A stretch of 64,000 nucleotides of DNA, from assembly GCA_945273735.1 (NCBI GenBank), contig CALYPJ010000003.1, positions 1 to 64,000 of the forward strand. The letters run 5' to 3'. The stretch's first letter is position 1, and each line of letters starts with the position of its first letter. A program made the translations under genes and the position numbers. Below, piece by piece: positions 9,617 to 19,133 of this stretch. The notes below the pieces were generated by a model. The model did not search any database, had not been told where the DNA came from, and was given only the letters and a program-made list of their open reading frames with translations. This DNA comes from an uncultured Lactobacillaceae bacterium (lineage in GTDB: Bacteria; Bacillota; Bacilli; Lactobacillales; Lactobacillaceae).

Positions 9617-10528
9617 ATGAATGCAGGTGAGCGTTTACGGCGTACGATGATGTTTGTTCCAGGAAATAGCCCTGCTATGTTAAAGGATGCAGGAATTTAT
9701 GGAGCAGACTCAATAATGTTTGATTTGGAAGATGCAGTTTCTTTAAGCGAAAAAGATGCTGCTCGGACATTAGTTTATGAATCTTTACAAACAATTGATT
9801 ATGGTGAAGCGGAAAAAGTGGTTAGGATCAATAGTATTGATACTCCTTATTATCTTGATGATGTTCGAGTTATGGTAAAAGCAGGAATTGAGGTAATTAG
9901 ATTAGCTAAAACCGATACTGCCGAAATGATTCAACAATTAGCAAAAGATACTGCAGCAGCGGAAAAAGAATTTAATCAACCAGTGGGTTCAACAAAATTA
10001 ATGGCTGCAATTGAAAGTGCCAGAGCAGTAGTTAATGCTAATAAAATTGCTGCTGCTTCGCCACGGATGATGGGGATCGCTTTGTCGGCTGAGGATTATA
10101 CAACTGATTTAAAAACACATCGTTATCCTGATGGTCAGGAATTATCTTATGGACGGAATGTTATTTTACATGCTGCTCGTGCGGCAGGAATTTGCGCTTT
10201 TGACACCGTATTTACTAATTTAGATGATGAGGCCGGCCTAATCCGAGAAACCAAGTTAATTCATCAGTTAGGTTTTGATGGCAAATCGGTAATTAATCCA
10301 CGTCAAATTCCAATAATTAATCAAATTTATGAACCAACACAATTTGAAATTGAGCAGGCACAAGAAGTAATTACCGCGATTAATGTAGCACATGAAAAAA
10401 GTTCAGGAGTAATTGCACTAAAAGGTCAAATGGTAGATCGCCCTGTTGTTATGAGAGCCCAGCGAGTTATGAAGTTAGCAATTGCGTCTAATTTAGTAGA
10501 TGAGGAGGGTAATTATCTTGAAAAATAG
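9617..10528 (+). CDS. citE: Citrate lyase beta subunit (citryl-ACP lyase)
   Basis: CitE (303 residues) splits citryl-ACP into oxaloacetate and acetyl-ACP. Seen: [16 protein letters not shown] near residues 7-22, MFDLEDAVS near 34-42 with the metal-binding acidic residues, and [10 protein letters not shown] near 226. The ATG directly follows the citD stop codon, with GGGAGGAAC overlapping the end of citD. Length and motifs are those of the family. Confidence 0.95.
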   Translation: MNAGERLRRTMMFVPGNSPAMLKDAGIYGADSIMFDLEDAVSLSEKDAARTLVYESLQTIDYGEAEKVVRINSIDTPYYLDDVRVMVKAGIEVIRLAKTDTAEMIQQLAKDTAAAEKEFNQPVGSTKLMAAIESARAVVNANKIAAASPRMMGIALSAEDYTTDLKTHRYPDGQELSYGRNVILHAARAAGICAFDTVFTNLDDEAGLIRETKLIHQLGFDGKSVINPRQIPIINQIYEPTQFEIEQAQEVITAINVAHEKSSGVIALKGQMVDRPVVMRAQRVMKLAIASNLVDEEGNYLEK

Positions 10529-12056
10529 CATCGGTGTCGAATTACCAGATAATTTAATGAACCAATATCATTATCAACCTTTTATAACAACCAAGTTTGA
10601 TTATCCTGAAATTTCACGGGTAGCGCCTGTGGTGCGAATTAACACAAATCAAAGTAAGGTAGTGGATTCTTTAGATGACTTAATTAAAGAAAATGTAAAA
10701 GATGGGATGACAATTTCTTTTCATCATCACTTAAGAGAAGGAGATCAAATTTTTAATTACGTTATGCAGGCGATTATTAATTTAGGAATTAAAGATTTAA
10801 CTTTGGCACCTTCTTCATTGACCAATGTTATGAATGAAATGGTAATTAAAGCAATTAAAGCTGGGACTATCACTAATATTACTAGTTCAGGGATGCGAGG
10901 TACCCTTGGTAAAGCTGTTTCCCGTGGTTTACTAAAAAATCCAGTAATTTTTCGATCACATGGTGGTAGAGCTCGGGCAATTGCTACCGGTAAGATTAAA
11001 ATTGATGTTGCCTTTTTGGGGGTGCCTAATTCTGATGAAATGGGTAATGCTAATGGAATGAATGGTGAAGCTGTGTTTGGTTCCATGGGATATGCTTTGA
11101 TTGATGCTCGTTATGCTAATAGGGTAGTTTTATTAACCGATAATTTAGTAGATTATCCTAATACTCCCGCTTCCATTAATCAAACTCAAGTTGATTATGT
11201 CGTAAAAGTCGATCAAGTGGGAGATCCAACTAAAATTGGATCGGGAGCTACTCGTTTTACCAAAGACCCTAAAGAATTACAAATTGCGCAAATGATTAAT
11301 GAAGTAATTGTTCATTCTCCTTATTTTAAGGAAGGTTTTTCTTTTCAAACAGGTTCCGGTGGAGCAGCTTTAGCAGTTACTCGTTATTTGCGACAAGCTA
11401 TGCTCAAACGAAAAATTAAATCTTCGTTTGCATTGGGTGGAATTACTAATTCAACGATTGAATTACTCAATGAAGGATTGGTCAATAAAATAATGGATGT
11501 TCAAGATTTTGATCAAATTGCGGCTACTTCTATGAGGGATAATAAAAATCAACAAGAGATTGATGCTTCATGGTATGCTGATCCCTTTAACAAAGGAGCT
11601 ATGGTTACTAAACTTGATGTTGTCATTTTATCGGCATTGCAAGTTGATACTAGTTTTAATGTTAATGTTTTAAGTGGTTCGGATGGGATTATCCGTGGTG
11701 CTATTGGTGGTCATCAAGATGCCGCTACTGCAAAGTTAACAATTATTTCTGCACCTTTAACTCGAGGACGTATAGCAACGATTGTTCCTAAAATGACGTC
11801 GATTACGACACCTGGAGCTTCAGTTGATGTTGTCGTGACTGAATATGGTATTGCAATTAATCCTCAGCGTCGAGATTTAATTTCTTATATTAGTAAAATT
11901 CCAGATATTCCACTGTATTCAATTAATGAGTTAGCAGAAAAAGCTGTAGATATCGTTGGTGAAGCTCAACTACCTGAATATTTTAATCGGCCAGTAGGGC
12001 TTGTTGAATATCGAGATGGTACTTTAATAGATGTAATAAATCAGGTAAAAATATAA
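10518..12056 (+). CDS. citF: Citrate lyase alpha subunit (citrate CoA-transferase)
   Basis: CitF (512 residues from this start) exchanges the acetyl group of the acyl carrier protein for citrate. I choose TTG at 10518 because AGGAGGG at 10503-10509 precedes it by 8 bases; an in-frame ATG at 10500 would place the ribosome site inside the coding region. Seen: the conserved stretches [28 protein letters not shown], and GGAIGGH-type ([10 protein letters not shown]) segments of the CoA-transferase fold. The gene overlaps the end of citE by 11 bases and ends the citCDEF block. Confidence 0.94.
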   Translation: MKNSIGVELPDNLMNQYHYQPFITTKFDYPEISRVAPVVRINTNQSKVVDSLDDLIKENVKDGMTISFHHHLREGDQIFNYVMQAIINLGIKDLTLAPSSLTNVMNEMVIKAIKAGTITNITSSGMRGTLGKAVSRGLLKNPVIFRSHGGRARAIATGKIKIDVAFLGVPNSDEMGNANGMNGEAVFGSMGYALIDARYANRVVLLTDNLVDYPNTPASINQTQVDYVVKVDQVGDPTKIGSGATRFTKDPKELQIAQMINEVIVHSPYFKEGFSFQTGSGGAALAVTRYLRQAMLKRKIKSSFALGGITNSTIELLNEGLVNKIMDVQDFDQIAATSMRDNKNQQEIDASWYADPFNKGAMVTKLDVVILSALQVDTSFNVNVLSGSDGIIRGAIGGHQDAATAKLTIISAPLTRGRIATIVPKMTSITTPGASVDVVVTEYGIAINPQRRDLISYISKIPDIPLYSINELAEKAVDIVGEAQLPEYFNRPVGLVEYRDGTLIDVINQVKI

Positions 12057-12079
12057 CCTATTTATTAAATTTAATTTTC

Positions 12080-12110
12080 AAAAAAACACTTTTACATAGT
12101 GCTTTTTTTA
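12080..12110 (+). terminator. Terminator after citF
   Basis: The stem AAAAAACACT/AGTGCTTTTTT around the loop TTTACAT, 24 bp after the citF stop, ends in a T run. One base is unpaired in the A/T part. Confidence 0.75.
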
Positions 12111-12675
12111 TATGAAAGTCAATTTGTTAACCGTATATAGTTGCAAGTAAAAAAAAGATAGAAGGTAGAAACAATAAATAAAAGTTTAGTTTACAATTTT
12201 AATATTCCAGTATTATTATGTGATAATATTAATGTAATTAGTATTAACAAAATTAAGAATTTTAAACAACTTTAAAATTCAATCAGAAGTTTTAGATCAT
12301 TTACAAAAAACATGACTTTTTAAAAACAAACCGTTAATTAACTTTGATATATTATGAAATTAGTAATAATTTAGTTAATATTTATATAAAATTATAAAAA
12401 TGAAATCTGCTTAGTAGCGATTTTGAAACATCCAATATTATAGTGTAATACTGTTGTTGAACTTTTTTTTAATTAAAATCGAAAAAGGGTGAAAAAAAAT
12501 TAAATTATCTTTATCATGATTTTTTAAGACAATAATAATTATGAAGGACTAGAGAGAACGTATTATGTAACTAAACTGCAACAATTATTAATTAAATTTA
12601 AAATAGCTATAAAAATTAGTAATTAAAGAATATAAAATTTTTTATTATTACAAAAATTTCTAGGTAAAATAAAAA
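12111..12675. other. AT-rich non-coding stretch before citX
   Basis: I see no gene and no clear known RNA here. There are long A/T tracts and weak dyads only. The stretch separates citCDEF from citX-citG, so citXG probably has its own promoter, but no convincing -35/-10 pair can be chosen in such AT-rich sequence. Confidence 0.4.
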
Positions 12676-13212
12676 ATGAAAATAACAATATTTGAAACTG
12701 GGAAGCCGCAAACATTAGAAGCAATTTTGGCAAATAAAGATCGTCGGGCAACTTTGCAAAATCAATTATTAAAACAATTTCCTTCGAAGACACTGTTAAC
12801 AATTAAATTAAACACTCCCGGGACCATTAAAAACAATGAAAAAATTAAGCATATTTTTACTACAGGAATAACACAATTGCGTCATTATTTCCCTGTAGTG
12901 GAAAAAGAATGGCCATTTGATCAACTAGTTACAGGTCCAGAAGTATTTTGGATTATTAATCTTTCGGCAATCGAGTCTAAACAAAGATCAGTTGCTTTTG
13001 AAGAAAATTTTCAACTAGGTAGATTATTTGATGTTGATGTTTTATCAAAAGGAAAAATAATCTCAAGGAATGATTTAAACTTACCATCACGGAAATGTTT
13101 AATCTGTAGTGACTATGCTAAAAGTTGTGCTCGCAGCCAACGACATTCCATTCTCCAATTACAATTTAAAATTTCAAAAATGTATCAAAATTATTATAAA
13201 CATGAAAACTAA
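12676..13212 (+). CDS. citX: Apo-citrate lyase phosphoribosyl-dephospho-CoA transferase
   Basis: CitX (178 residues) transfers the triphosphoribosyl-dephospho-CoA precursor onto the serine of CitD. Seen near the C-terminus: GRLFDVDVL followed by SRKCLICSDYAKSCARSQRH, the family's signature with cysteines and a terminal histidine. The ribosome site is weak (AGGT). The 3' end overlaps the likely citG start, so the two appear translationally coupled; some other bacteria have the two fused. Confidence 0.9.
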   Translation: MKITIFETGKPQTLEAILANKDRRATLQNQLLKQFPSKTLLTIKLNTPGTIKNNEKIKHIFTTGITQLRHYFPVVEKEWPFDQLVTGPEVFWIINLSAIESKQRSVAFEENFQLGRLFDVDVLSKGKIISRNDLNLPSRKCLICSDYAKSCARSQRHSILQLQFKISKMYQNYYKHEN

Positions 13213-14050
13213 AAACATTCCTCATTTAGCAGTACAAGCTTTGATTGAAGAAGTGATGGTTCATCCTAAACCAGGATTAGTTGATCCTGTATCTCATGGT
13301 GCTCATCCAGATATGGATGTTTTCACATTTATTTCAAGTGCCTTATCTTTAGAGCCTTATTTTATAGACATTACAAATTTAGCCATTAAGTTTTCCCAAA
13401 AAGATTTACGTGTTCTTTTTTCTCAAATTCGAAAATTAGGAATGAAAGCTGAAAAAACGATGTTTCAGGCAACTAGAGGAATTAATACTCATAAGGGGGC
13501 AATTTTTTCTCTAGGAATTTTGGTTACCGCTACTTCCTATGAACTAAGTCATCGATCAGCTTTAACTTTATTAGGAATTAAAAATACGATTAAAAAGATG
13601 CTTTTAGGTTTAACTATTCATGATTTTTCAAATATTAAGGAAAAACCAAAAGAAGAGTTAACTGCTGGAGAAAAAGAATATTTAAAATATGGTTTAACTG
13701 GGATTCGTGGACAAGCAGAATCTGGTTTTCCAATTGTATTTAATTATTCATTTCCTTTTTTAAAATCGACAAATATTACAGATCGTAATTCTCAATTAGT
13801 TGATACATTAATGGTAATTGTGCAACATATTAAAGATAGTAATTTGGTGAAAAGAGCTGATCAACTATCAGTACTATCCTGGACTAAAGAACAAGCTCAA
13901 ATTTACTTTCAATTAGGAGCTAGTCAAACAGTTTTGGGAAATGATTTTTTGAAAAAATTAGATCTAATTTTTGCTGATCGACGTTTAAGTTTAGGTGGAA
14001 GTGCAGATTTACTAATTTTAACCATTTTTTTAGACTTAGTTTTTGATTAA
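13202..14050 (+). CDS. citG: Triphosphoribosyl-dephospho-CoA synthase
   Basis: CitG (282 residues from this start) makes the citrate lyase prosthetic-group precursor from dephospho-CoA and ATP. Seen: HPKPGLVDPVSHGAHPDMD near residues 21-39, THKGAIFSLG near 97, GLTGIRGQAESGFP near 163, and a C-terminal GGSADLL. I prefer ATG 13202, inside the last codons of citX (11-base overlap), because it gives the usual short N-terminus. A GTG at 13109 would add 31 residues with no family resemblance. No separate Shine-Dalgarno sequence is visible, consistent with coupling to citX. Confidence 0.88.
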   Translation: MKTKNIPHLAVQALIEEVMVHPKPGLVDPVSHGAHPDMDVFTFISSALSLEPYFIDITNLAIKFSQKDLRVLFSQIRKLGMKAEKTMFQATRGINTHKGAIFSLGILVTATSYELSHRSALTLLGIKNTIKKMLLGLTIHDFSNIKEKPKEELTAGEKEYLKYGLTGIRGQAESGFPIVFNYSFPFLKSTNITDRNSQLVDTLMVIVQHIKDSNLVKRADQLSVLSWTKEQAQIYFQLGASQTVLGNDFLKKLDLIFADRRLSLGGSADLLILTIFLDLVFD

Positions 14051-14206
14051 TATTATTTAAGTATCAGAATTAATTAACACCTTTTTTATAAGCAATTTTA
14101 TTAAAAAATATTATCTAGTAAATAAAATAAAGATATTAATATTGAAAAAAATTAAAAAAAGATTAATATGCAATTAATAAAGTCTAATTTAATTGAGAAA
14201 AAATAA

Positions 14207-17002
14207 ATGAAAAGAATTGATAGAGTGTATCAAGCACTTTTAGATGAATGGCATCAAACTTCATATAAAGAAATAGAGCAAAAACATGGAAGTACAACTC
14301 AAGAAATTGCCAATAAGTTAAAGTTGGGCCGGGCTAATACTTCAACGGAACTTAATCGCCTTGTACGTCAAGCAAAGGTTATAAAAATTAAAGATTTTCC
14401 TATACGCTATTTACCAGTAGAAATTGTGCAAAAGGAATTTAATTTAAAAAATTTAAATTATTATGAAATTAATTCTTTTGCTGATTTACCTTTAACTCAT
14501 AATTTGGCGGGGACACAAAAAGCAAAAATAATTGATACTAAACTCCAAAATCCTTTAGAAAATATGATTGGTTATCGAGGTATTTTACGTCAAGCAGTAA
14601 TTCAAGCTAAAGCTGCATTAATGTATCCACCACACGGATTGCATATGATGTTACTAGGACCGACAGGTGTTGGAAAAACATATTTTGCTAATTGTATTTA
14701 TCAATATGCTAAATATCAGCAAATTTTTAATCAAGATGCTCCATTTATTTCATTTAATTGTGCCGATTATTATAATAATCCTCAATTGCTTCTAAGTTTA
14801 TTATTTGGTTACGCAAAAGGAGCTTATACGGGAGCAGTTAAAGATCAATCTGGGTTAGTAGAACAGGCTGACGGAGGAATTTTGTTTTTAGATGAGGTTC
14901 ACCGTCTGCCACCAGAAGGTCAAGAAATGTTGTTTTACTTTATAGACAATGGTATTTTTAGTCGAATGGGAGAATCTCAAAAGACACGTCATTCCAATGT
15001 TTTAATTATTTGTGCAACAACTGAAGATACAAATTCTGCTTTGCTTCAAACATTTTTGCGTCGGATTCCTATGAATATTCAAATTCCTTCATTTGACGAC
15101 TGGAGTTGTCAGGAGAAAGTTGAATTAGTTAAATTTTTATTTCAGCGGGAAACGAAAAGAATCAATAAAAACTTGTTGGTTGAGCGTGGAGTATTTGAAA
15201 TAATTTTGTCTTTACCAAATTATGGTAATATTGGGCAAATTAAATCAGAAGTACAGTTAACCTGTGCACAAGCTTTTTTAAATAATATTTCAGGGAAACA
15301 AAAAATTACTATTCGTTTGACTGATTTACCAGAACAGTTACGAGAGCGTTGGGTAAAAATGGCAGCGGTTGATCGTTATCAAATTGATTTAAGTGATTAT
15401 TTAACTAGTGTTACTAAATTTTATGTTAATAAGCCTTTAATTCCTTCCGAAAATGAAGAAAATATTTACAGCTTAATTGAAAATAAAGTTAGTCGGCTTC
15501 AAGATCGTGAAATTCCTAATTCAGAAATTCAACAATATATTATGACAGATCTTTTTTTACATATTAAAAATTTTGTAAAGCAAAATAGTTTAAGTGAAAA
15601 TCTTCAAGAATTTGTTAGTCCAGAGATTATTGAATTAACTCAAAGGCTTAAAGATATTGCTGAAAAAGAGCTAGGAATGAAATTTGGTCAACGATTTATT
15701 CATTATTTTAGTTTACATATTGCGTCGTATTTTAGTCGTAAAGATAAAAAAGCAATTCTTTTACCAAAAGAGCAAAAGCAAATCAAGAAAGCTTATCGAA
15801 AGGAATATAATGTAGCTCAACTTTTTCAACAAGAAATTACAAATTATACTAATCAAGATTTACCCGAAATTGAAGTAATGTACCTTACGATGCTTTTAAA
15901 TTCTGTGGAGTCAATGTCTTTTAGCAAAAAAGTCGGGATAGTAGTTGCTGCTCATGGCGATTCAACCGCTTCTTCGATGGTGAAAGTCGCTCAGGGATTG
16001 TTGGGAACCGCTAATGTTGCCGCGGTTGATATGCCATTAGAAGTAGCACCAGACGCAATGCTTAATGATCTTCAGCAGGCAGTTATGAATGTAAATCAGG
16101 GTAAAGGGGTATTGTTACTTTTTGATATGGGATCGTTTAGTGTGTTAGCTAATAAAATATCTGAGAAGACTAAAATTCTCATTCAAACATTGCCTAATGT
16201 TACAACATCACTAATTTTAGAGGCTATTCGTAAAGTTAATTATCTTGAAATTAATTTAAATACACTTTGCATGCAATTAAAACATAATTTAATTGATAGT
16301 ATGAAAATTAATGATCAACAAGAACGTTGGGTTACAAAGCCAAAAGTAATTGTTTCAATTTGTATGAGTGGGGAAGGAACAGCAGAAAAAATAAAAAATT
16401 TAATTGATAAAATTATTTATCAATCAACACTAGAACCAATTCATGTATTAACTGTTTCTTCATTAAAGTTAAATGAGATATTTCCTAAAATTTTAAAGGA
16501 ATATGATGTAATTGCAGCAGTGGGTACTAAACAACCTAGTACAACTGTCCCTTTTATTTCGTTAGAAGATTTAATTATTAATCATGGTGAAAGTAAATTA
16601 GTTAATTTAATTACTCAAAAAAATAACGAAAAAATGCAACGTATTCCTGATAAAAGTATTATTGTAGATGATGCTTGTAAGCAAATTTTAGATGAGCAAT
16701 TAGTTTATTTTAATCCACGTGTTATTAATACTACTTTACAAAATTGGTTAAATCATTTATTGATTAAATTAAAAATAAAGATGACTAATGGACAAAAAAT
16801 CAAATGTATTACGCATACTGCCTTAGCTTTAGAGCGCTGTTTAAAAAAGACTGAATTAAAATTTAAAGCAACTCCAAGTACTAAAGTAAAAAAAAATTTG
16901 CCTATAGTTACTAAGACTTTACAGCAGGCGGTAAATTTTTTAAATATAGTACTTTCAACTGATGAATTGCTTTATATTACAGAAATAATTTTAGACTGTT
17001 AA
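14207..17002 (+). CDS. levR: LevR-type sigma-54-dependent activator with PTS regulatory domains
   Basis: A 931-residue activator. Order seen: N-terminal helix-turn-helix (residues about 15-65); an AAA+ sigma-54 interaction domain with Walker A GPTGVGKT near 150, the sigma-54 contact loop GAYTGA near 208, and Walker B GGILFLDE near 225; a first PTS regulation domain near 430-560; an EIIA-Man-like domain (VVAAHGDSTASSM) near 580-700; an EIIB-like region; and a C-terminal second PTS regulation domain. It should read the phosphorylation state of the PTS and drive the sigma-54 promoter 118 bp downstream of its stop. Its target is inferred to be the mannose-family PTS at 17295-19982. Confidence 0.92.
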   Translation: MKRIDRVYQALLDEWHQTSYKEIEQKHGSTTQEIANKLKLGRANTSTELNRLVRQAKVIKIKDFPIRYLPVEIVQKEFNLKNLNYYEINSFADLPLTHNLAGTQKAKIIDTKLQNPLENMIGYRGILRQAVIQAKAALMYPPHGLHMMLLGPTGVGKTYFANCIYQYAKYQQIFNQDAPFISFNCADYYNNPQLLLSLLFGYAKGAYTGAVKDQSGLVEQADGGILFLDEVHRLPPEGQEMLFYFIDNGIFSRMGESQKTRHSNVLIICATTEDTNSALLQTFLRRIPMNIQIPSFDDWSCQEKVELVKFLFQRETKRINKNLLVERGVFEIILSLPNYGNIGQIKSEVQLTCAQAFLNNISGKQKITIRLTDLPEQLRERWVKMAAVDRYQIDLSDYLTSVTKFYVNKPLIPSENEENIYSLIENKVSRLQDREIPNSEIQQYIMTDLFLHIKNFVKQNSLSENLQEFVSPEIIELTQRLKDIAEKELGMKFGQRFIHYFSLHIASYFSRKDKKAILLPKEQKQIKKAYRKEYNVAQLFQQEITNYTNQDLPEIEVMYLTMLLNSVESMSFSKKVGIVVAAHGDSTASSMVKVAQGLLGTANVAAVDMPLEVAPDAMLNDLQQAVMNVNQGKGVLLLFDMGSFSVLANKISEKTKILIQTLPNVTTSLILEAIRKVNYLEINLNTLCMQLKHNLIDSMKINDQQERWVTKPKVIVSICMSGEGTAEKIKNLIDKIIYQSTLEPIHVLTVSSLKLNEIFPKILKEYDVIAAVGTKQPSTTVPFISLEDLIINHGESKLVNLITQKNNEKMQRIPDKSIIVDDACKQILDEQLVYFNPRVINTTLQNWLNHLLIKLKIKMTNGQKIKCITHTALALERCLKKTELKFKATPSTKVKKNLPIVTKTLQQAVNFLNIVLSTDELLYITEIILDC

Positions 17003-17059
17003 TCAAGTGTTTCACTTTTTGGTTAGTTTACATTGTTCATTTTAATAAATAATTTAAAT

Positions 17060-17088
17060 CTGTTTTAAATATTAAAACAGGTTTTTTT
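17060..17088 (+). terminator. Terminator after levR
   Basis: A perfect 9-bp stem, CTGTTTTAA/TTAAAACAG (17060-17068 and 17072-17080), with loop ATA is followed by a run of T at 17082-17088. Confidence 0.85.
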
Positions 17089-17089
17089 T

Positions 17090-17206
17090 ATATTTGGCTT
17101 TAGACCAATTTTTATGATATGGCATGAAATTTGCTTATAAGAAAGTGACGTTATTCTTAAAAACTGGAATGCAAAAAACAACTAGCATATGTATAAAGCC
17201 AAATAT
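17090..17206. repeat. 13-bp inverted repeat flanking the sigma-54 promoter
   Basis: ATATTTGGCTTTA (17090-17102) and its exact reverse complement (17194-17206) flank the promoter, with 91 bp between the arms. The left arm ends 18 bp before the -24 element. It could be the activator's binding site or a pair of operators. Confidence 0.7.
17120..17135 (+). promoter_or_regulatory. Sigma-54 (-24/-12) promoter of the mannose-family PTS
   Basis: TGGCATGAAATTTGCT matches the sigma-54 consensus, with GG at 17121-17122 and GC at 17133-17134, exactly ten bases apart. It lies downstream of a LevR-type activator and 160 bp upstream of the PTS genes, which is the expected arrangement. Confidence 0.88.
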
Positions 17207-17294
17207 TTTTTGCTTAATTAAACAGGAAAATAGCGTATTTCAATATTACTTTGTAGTAATTTTGGAGCATTTAATTGAGAAAGGGGGTTAAATT

Positions 17295-17726
17295 GTGAAA
17301 TATTTATTGCTAGTTAGTCATGGCGATTTTTCTAAAGGTTTAGCTCAAGCTTTAGGGATGTTTGCAGGTAAAGCTACTGACACAATTGTGGCTGTTGGTT
17401 TACAGCCAGATGAATCAGCTCAGGCTTTTGGTCAAAGATTTACTGAAATTTTAGCTAAATTAGATCCTAAAGGAGAGTTTATTGTTTTGGCTGATATTAT
17501 TGGGGGAAGCCCATTAACAACAATTTGTAATATTCTTAATGATCAGCATCGTTTAACGGGAAGCTTAATTTTAGGTGGAATGAATTTTCCGATGGCTTTA
17601 TCTGCTTTGTTAGCTAAGAATGATTTAGAAATTCCAGAATTAAAAAATAAATTATTAACAGAAGCAACTGAAGCAATTAAGGAATTTACTGTTGGCTCTG
17701 TTGAAAACAATGATGATGATATTTAA
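17295..17726 (+). CDS. PTS mannose-family EIIA
   Basis: A 143-residue cytoplasmic EIIA domain of the mannose/fructose/sorbose class. It takes phosphate from HPr on a histidine and hands it to EIIB. Seen: LLLVSHGDFSKGLAQAL with the active histidine at residue 9, and LADIIGGSPLTT. The start is GTG at 17295, preceded by AAAGGGGG. It is the first gene of a IIA-IIB-IIC-IID operon under the sigma-54 promoter. The very acidic end NNDDDI precedes the EIIB gene by 10 bp. Confidence 0.93.
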   Translation: MKYLLLVSHGDFSKGLAQALGMFAGKATDTIVAVGLQPDESAQAFGQRFTEILAKLDPKGEFIVLADIIGGSPLTTICNILNDQHRLTGSLILGGMNFPMALSALLAKNDLEIPELKNKLLTEATEAIKEFTVGSVENNDDDI

Positions 17727-17736
17727 AGGAGGAAAA

Positions 17737-18231
17737 ATGGTAGTTTCATTTGTAAGAATTGACGATCGAATGATTCACGGTTTAATTACTACTCGTTGGG
17801 GAAAAGAATATCCATGTGAAGGGATAATTACAGTAAATGATAAAGCTGCTAATAACCCAGTATTAAGAGAAGCTTATAAAGCTGCTTCTGATAAAAAAAC
17901 TTTTGTGTGGACGATGGAACATTTTTCTAAAGTACAAGATAAGGTTTTAAATTCAAAAACTAAATATTTTTTAATTACTAAAAATCCGCAAGATATGAAA
18001 AAAATTTTGGTAGATTTAAAGTTTAAACCAAGTGACGTTAAAACTGTTAATGTTGGTCCAGGCAATGATCGAGACAATGCTATTAAATTAGGAGATAATC
18101 AATCGTTTACCCAAGAAGAAGCAGATGCTTTTGAAGCTATTGAAAAAGCAGGGTATAAAGTTGATTTGGCGTTATTACCTGATCAGAGGTTAGGAAACTG
18201 GGATAAGTTTAAATCTAAGTTTGGCTATTAA
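17737..18231 (+). CDS. PTS mannose-family EIIB
   Basis: A 164-residue EIIB with the active-site histidine in RIDDRMIHGLI (residue 14). It passes phosphate to the sugar entering through IIC/IID. The start is ATG 17737, seven bases after AAAGGAGG; upstream in-frame codons overlap the EIIA gene and have no ribosome site. The sugar specificity cannot be read from the sequence. Confidence 0.93.
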   Translation: MVVSFVRIDDRMIHGLITTRWGKEYPCEGIITVNDKAANNPVLREAYKAASDKKTFVWTMEHFSKVQDKVLNSKTKYFLITKNPQDMKKILVDLKFKPSDVKTVNVGPGNDRDNAIKLGDNQSFTQEEADAFEAIEKAGYKVDLALLPDQRLGNWDKFKSKFGY

Positions 18232-18261
18232 AACTTTTGGGAGAAAGAAAGGAATTAAGAA

Positions 18262-19131
18262 ATGACAATTAATTGGTTACAAGCTGCCCTTTTGGGTTTT
18301 TTTGCCTGTTTGTGTTCTAATTCGTGTATGGCTGGTCAAGCTGTTGGTAATTATACAATCGGTCGTCCTCTCGTTGGAGGACTGGTTTGCGGCATCATAT
18401 TAGGTGATATTAAGTTAGGAATTGCTTGTGGCGTTGCGATGCAGTTGGTTTATATTGCATTGGTTACTCCTGGTGGAACGGTATCGGCTGATGTTAGGGC
18501 GATTTCTTATATTGGAATTCCTTTAGCAATGGTAGCAATTTCATCACAAGGATTAAATCCCTTGGGTAATACTGCTGCAGATTTGGCTAAATCAGTAGGT
18601 ACTTTAGTCGGAACAGTGGGAACGGTTTTATATTATGCTGTTGCAACAATGAATTTGGTTTGGCAATCATTTGGCTGGAAAGATGTTCAAAAAGGCAATT
18701 TAGATAAATTACCTGCAGTTAATTTTCTTTGGCCTTGGGTTTCTCATGCAATTTTCTCATTTTTGCCAACTATGTTGTTAACTTATTATGGAGCAACCGC
18801 CGTAAAGGCTTTACGTAATGCTTTACCAATGGATGGGATTGCAATGAAAACTTTATTTACGGTTGGAGGAATGTTGCCTTGTGTTGGTATTGCTATATTA
18901 CTGCGTCAAATTGTAAATAAGCCAACTGACTTTATTCCTTTTTTAGTAGGTTTTACATTAGCTGCATCACTTCATTTAAATTTAGTTTCCATTACTATTG
19001 TTTCGTTGTTATTTGCAGTTTTGATATATGAAATTGAGATGGCTAAAGGATCTAATAAAAATCCGGTAACAGCTACTGGATCGTCAAGTGTAAATGATGA
19101 TGATAGTAATGATGATGAGGAGGACATTTGA
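18262..19131 (+). CDS. PTS mannose-family EIIC
   Basis: Membrane component IIC (289 residues) of the mannose/sorbose class. Seen: QAVGNYTIGRPLVGGLVCGIILGD near residues 26-49 and several hydrophobic helices. The C-terminus ends in an unusual run of Ser, Asn, Asp and Glu after residue 265. Its stop region overlaps the IID start zone. It forms the transport channel together with IID. Confidence 0.93.
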   Translation: MTINWLQAALLGFFACLCSNSCMAGQAVGNYTIGRPLVGGLVCGIILGDIKLGIACGVAMQLVYIALVTPGGTVSADVRAISYIGIPLAMVAISSQGLNPLGNTAADLAKSVGTLVGTVGTVLYYAVATMNLVWQSFGWKDVQKGNLDKLPAVNFLWPWVSHAIFSFLPTMLLTYYGATAVKALRNALPMDGIAMKTLFTVGGMLPCVGIAILLRQIVNKPTDFIPFLVGFTLAASLHLNLVSITIVSLLFAVLIYEIEMAKGSNKNPVTATGSSSVNDDDSNDDEEDI

Positions 19132-19133
19132 TT

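Noticed and set aside
10757-11086. Minus-strand open frame inside citF
   Set aside because: It is a shadow of the well-conserved citF frame, with no ribosome site and no recognisable product.
12111-12675. Hidden gene or riboswitch before citX
   Set aside because: All frames are short and of low complexity, and no known RNA core motif could be found.
13109-13201. Extended citG N-terminus from GTG 13109
   Set aside because: The added residues overlap the conserved CitX signature, have no family resemblance and no ribosome site.
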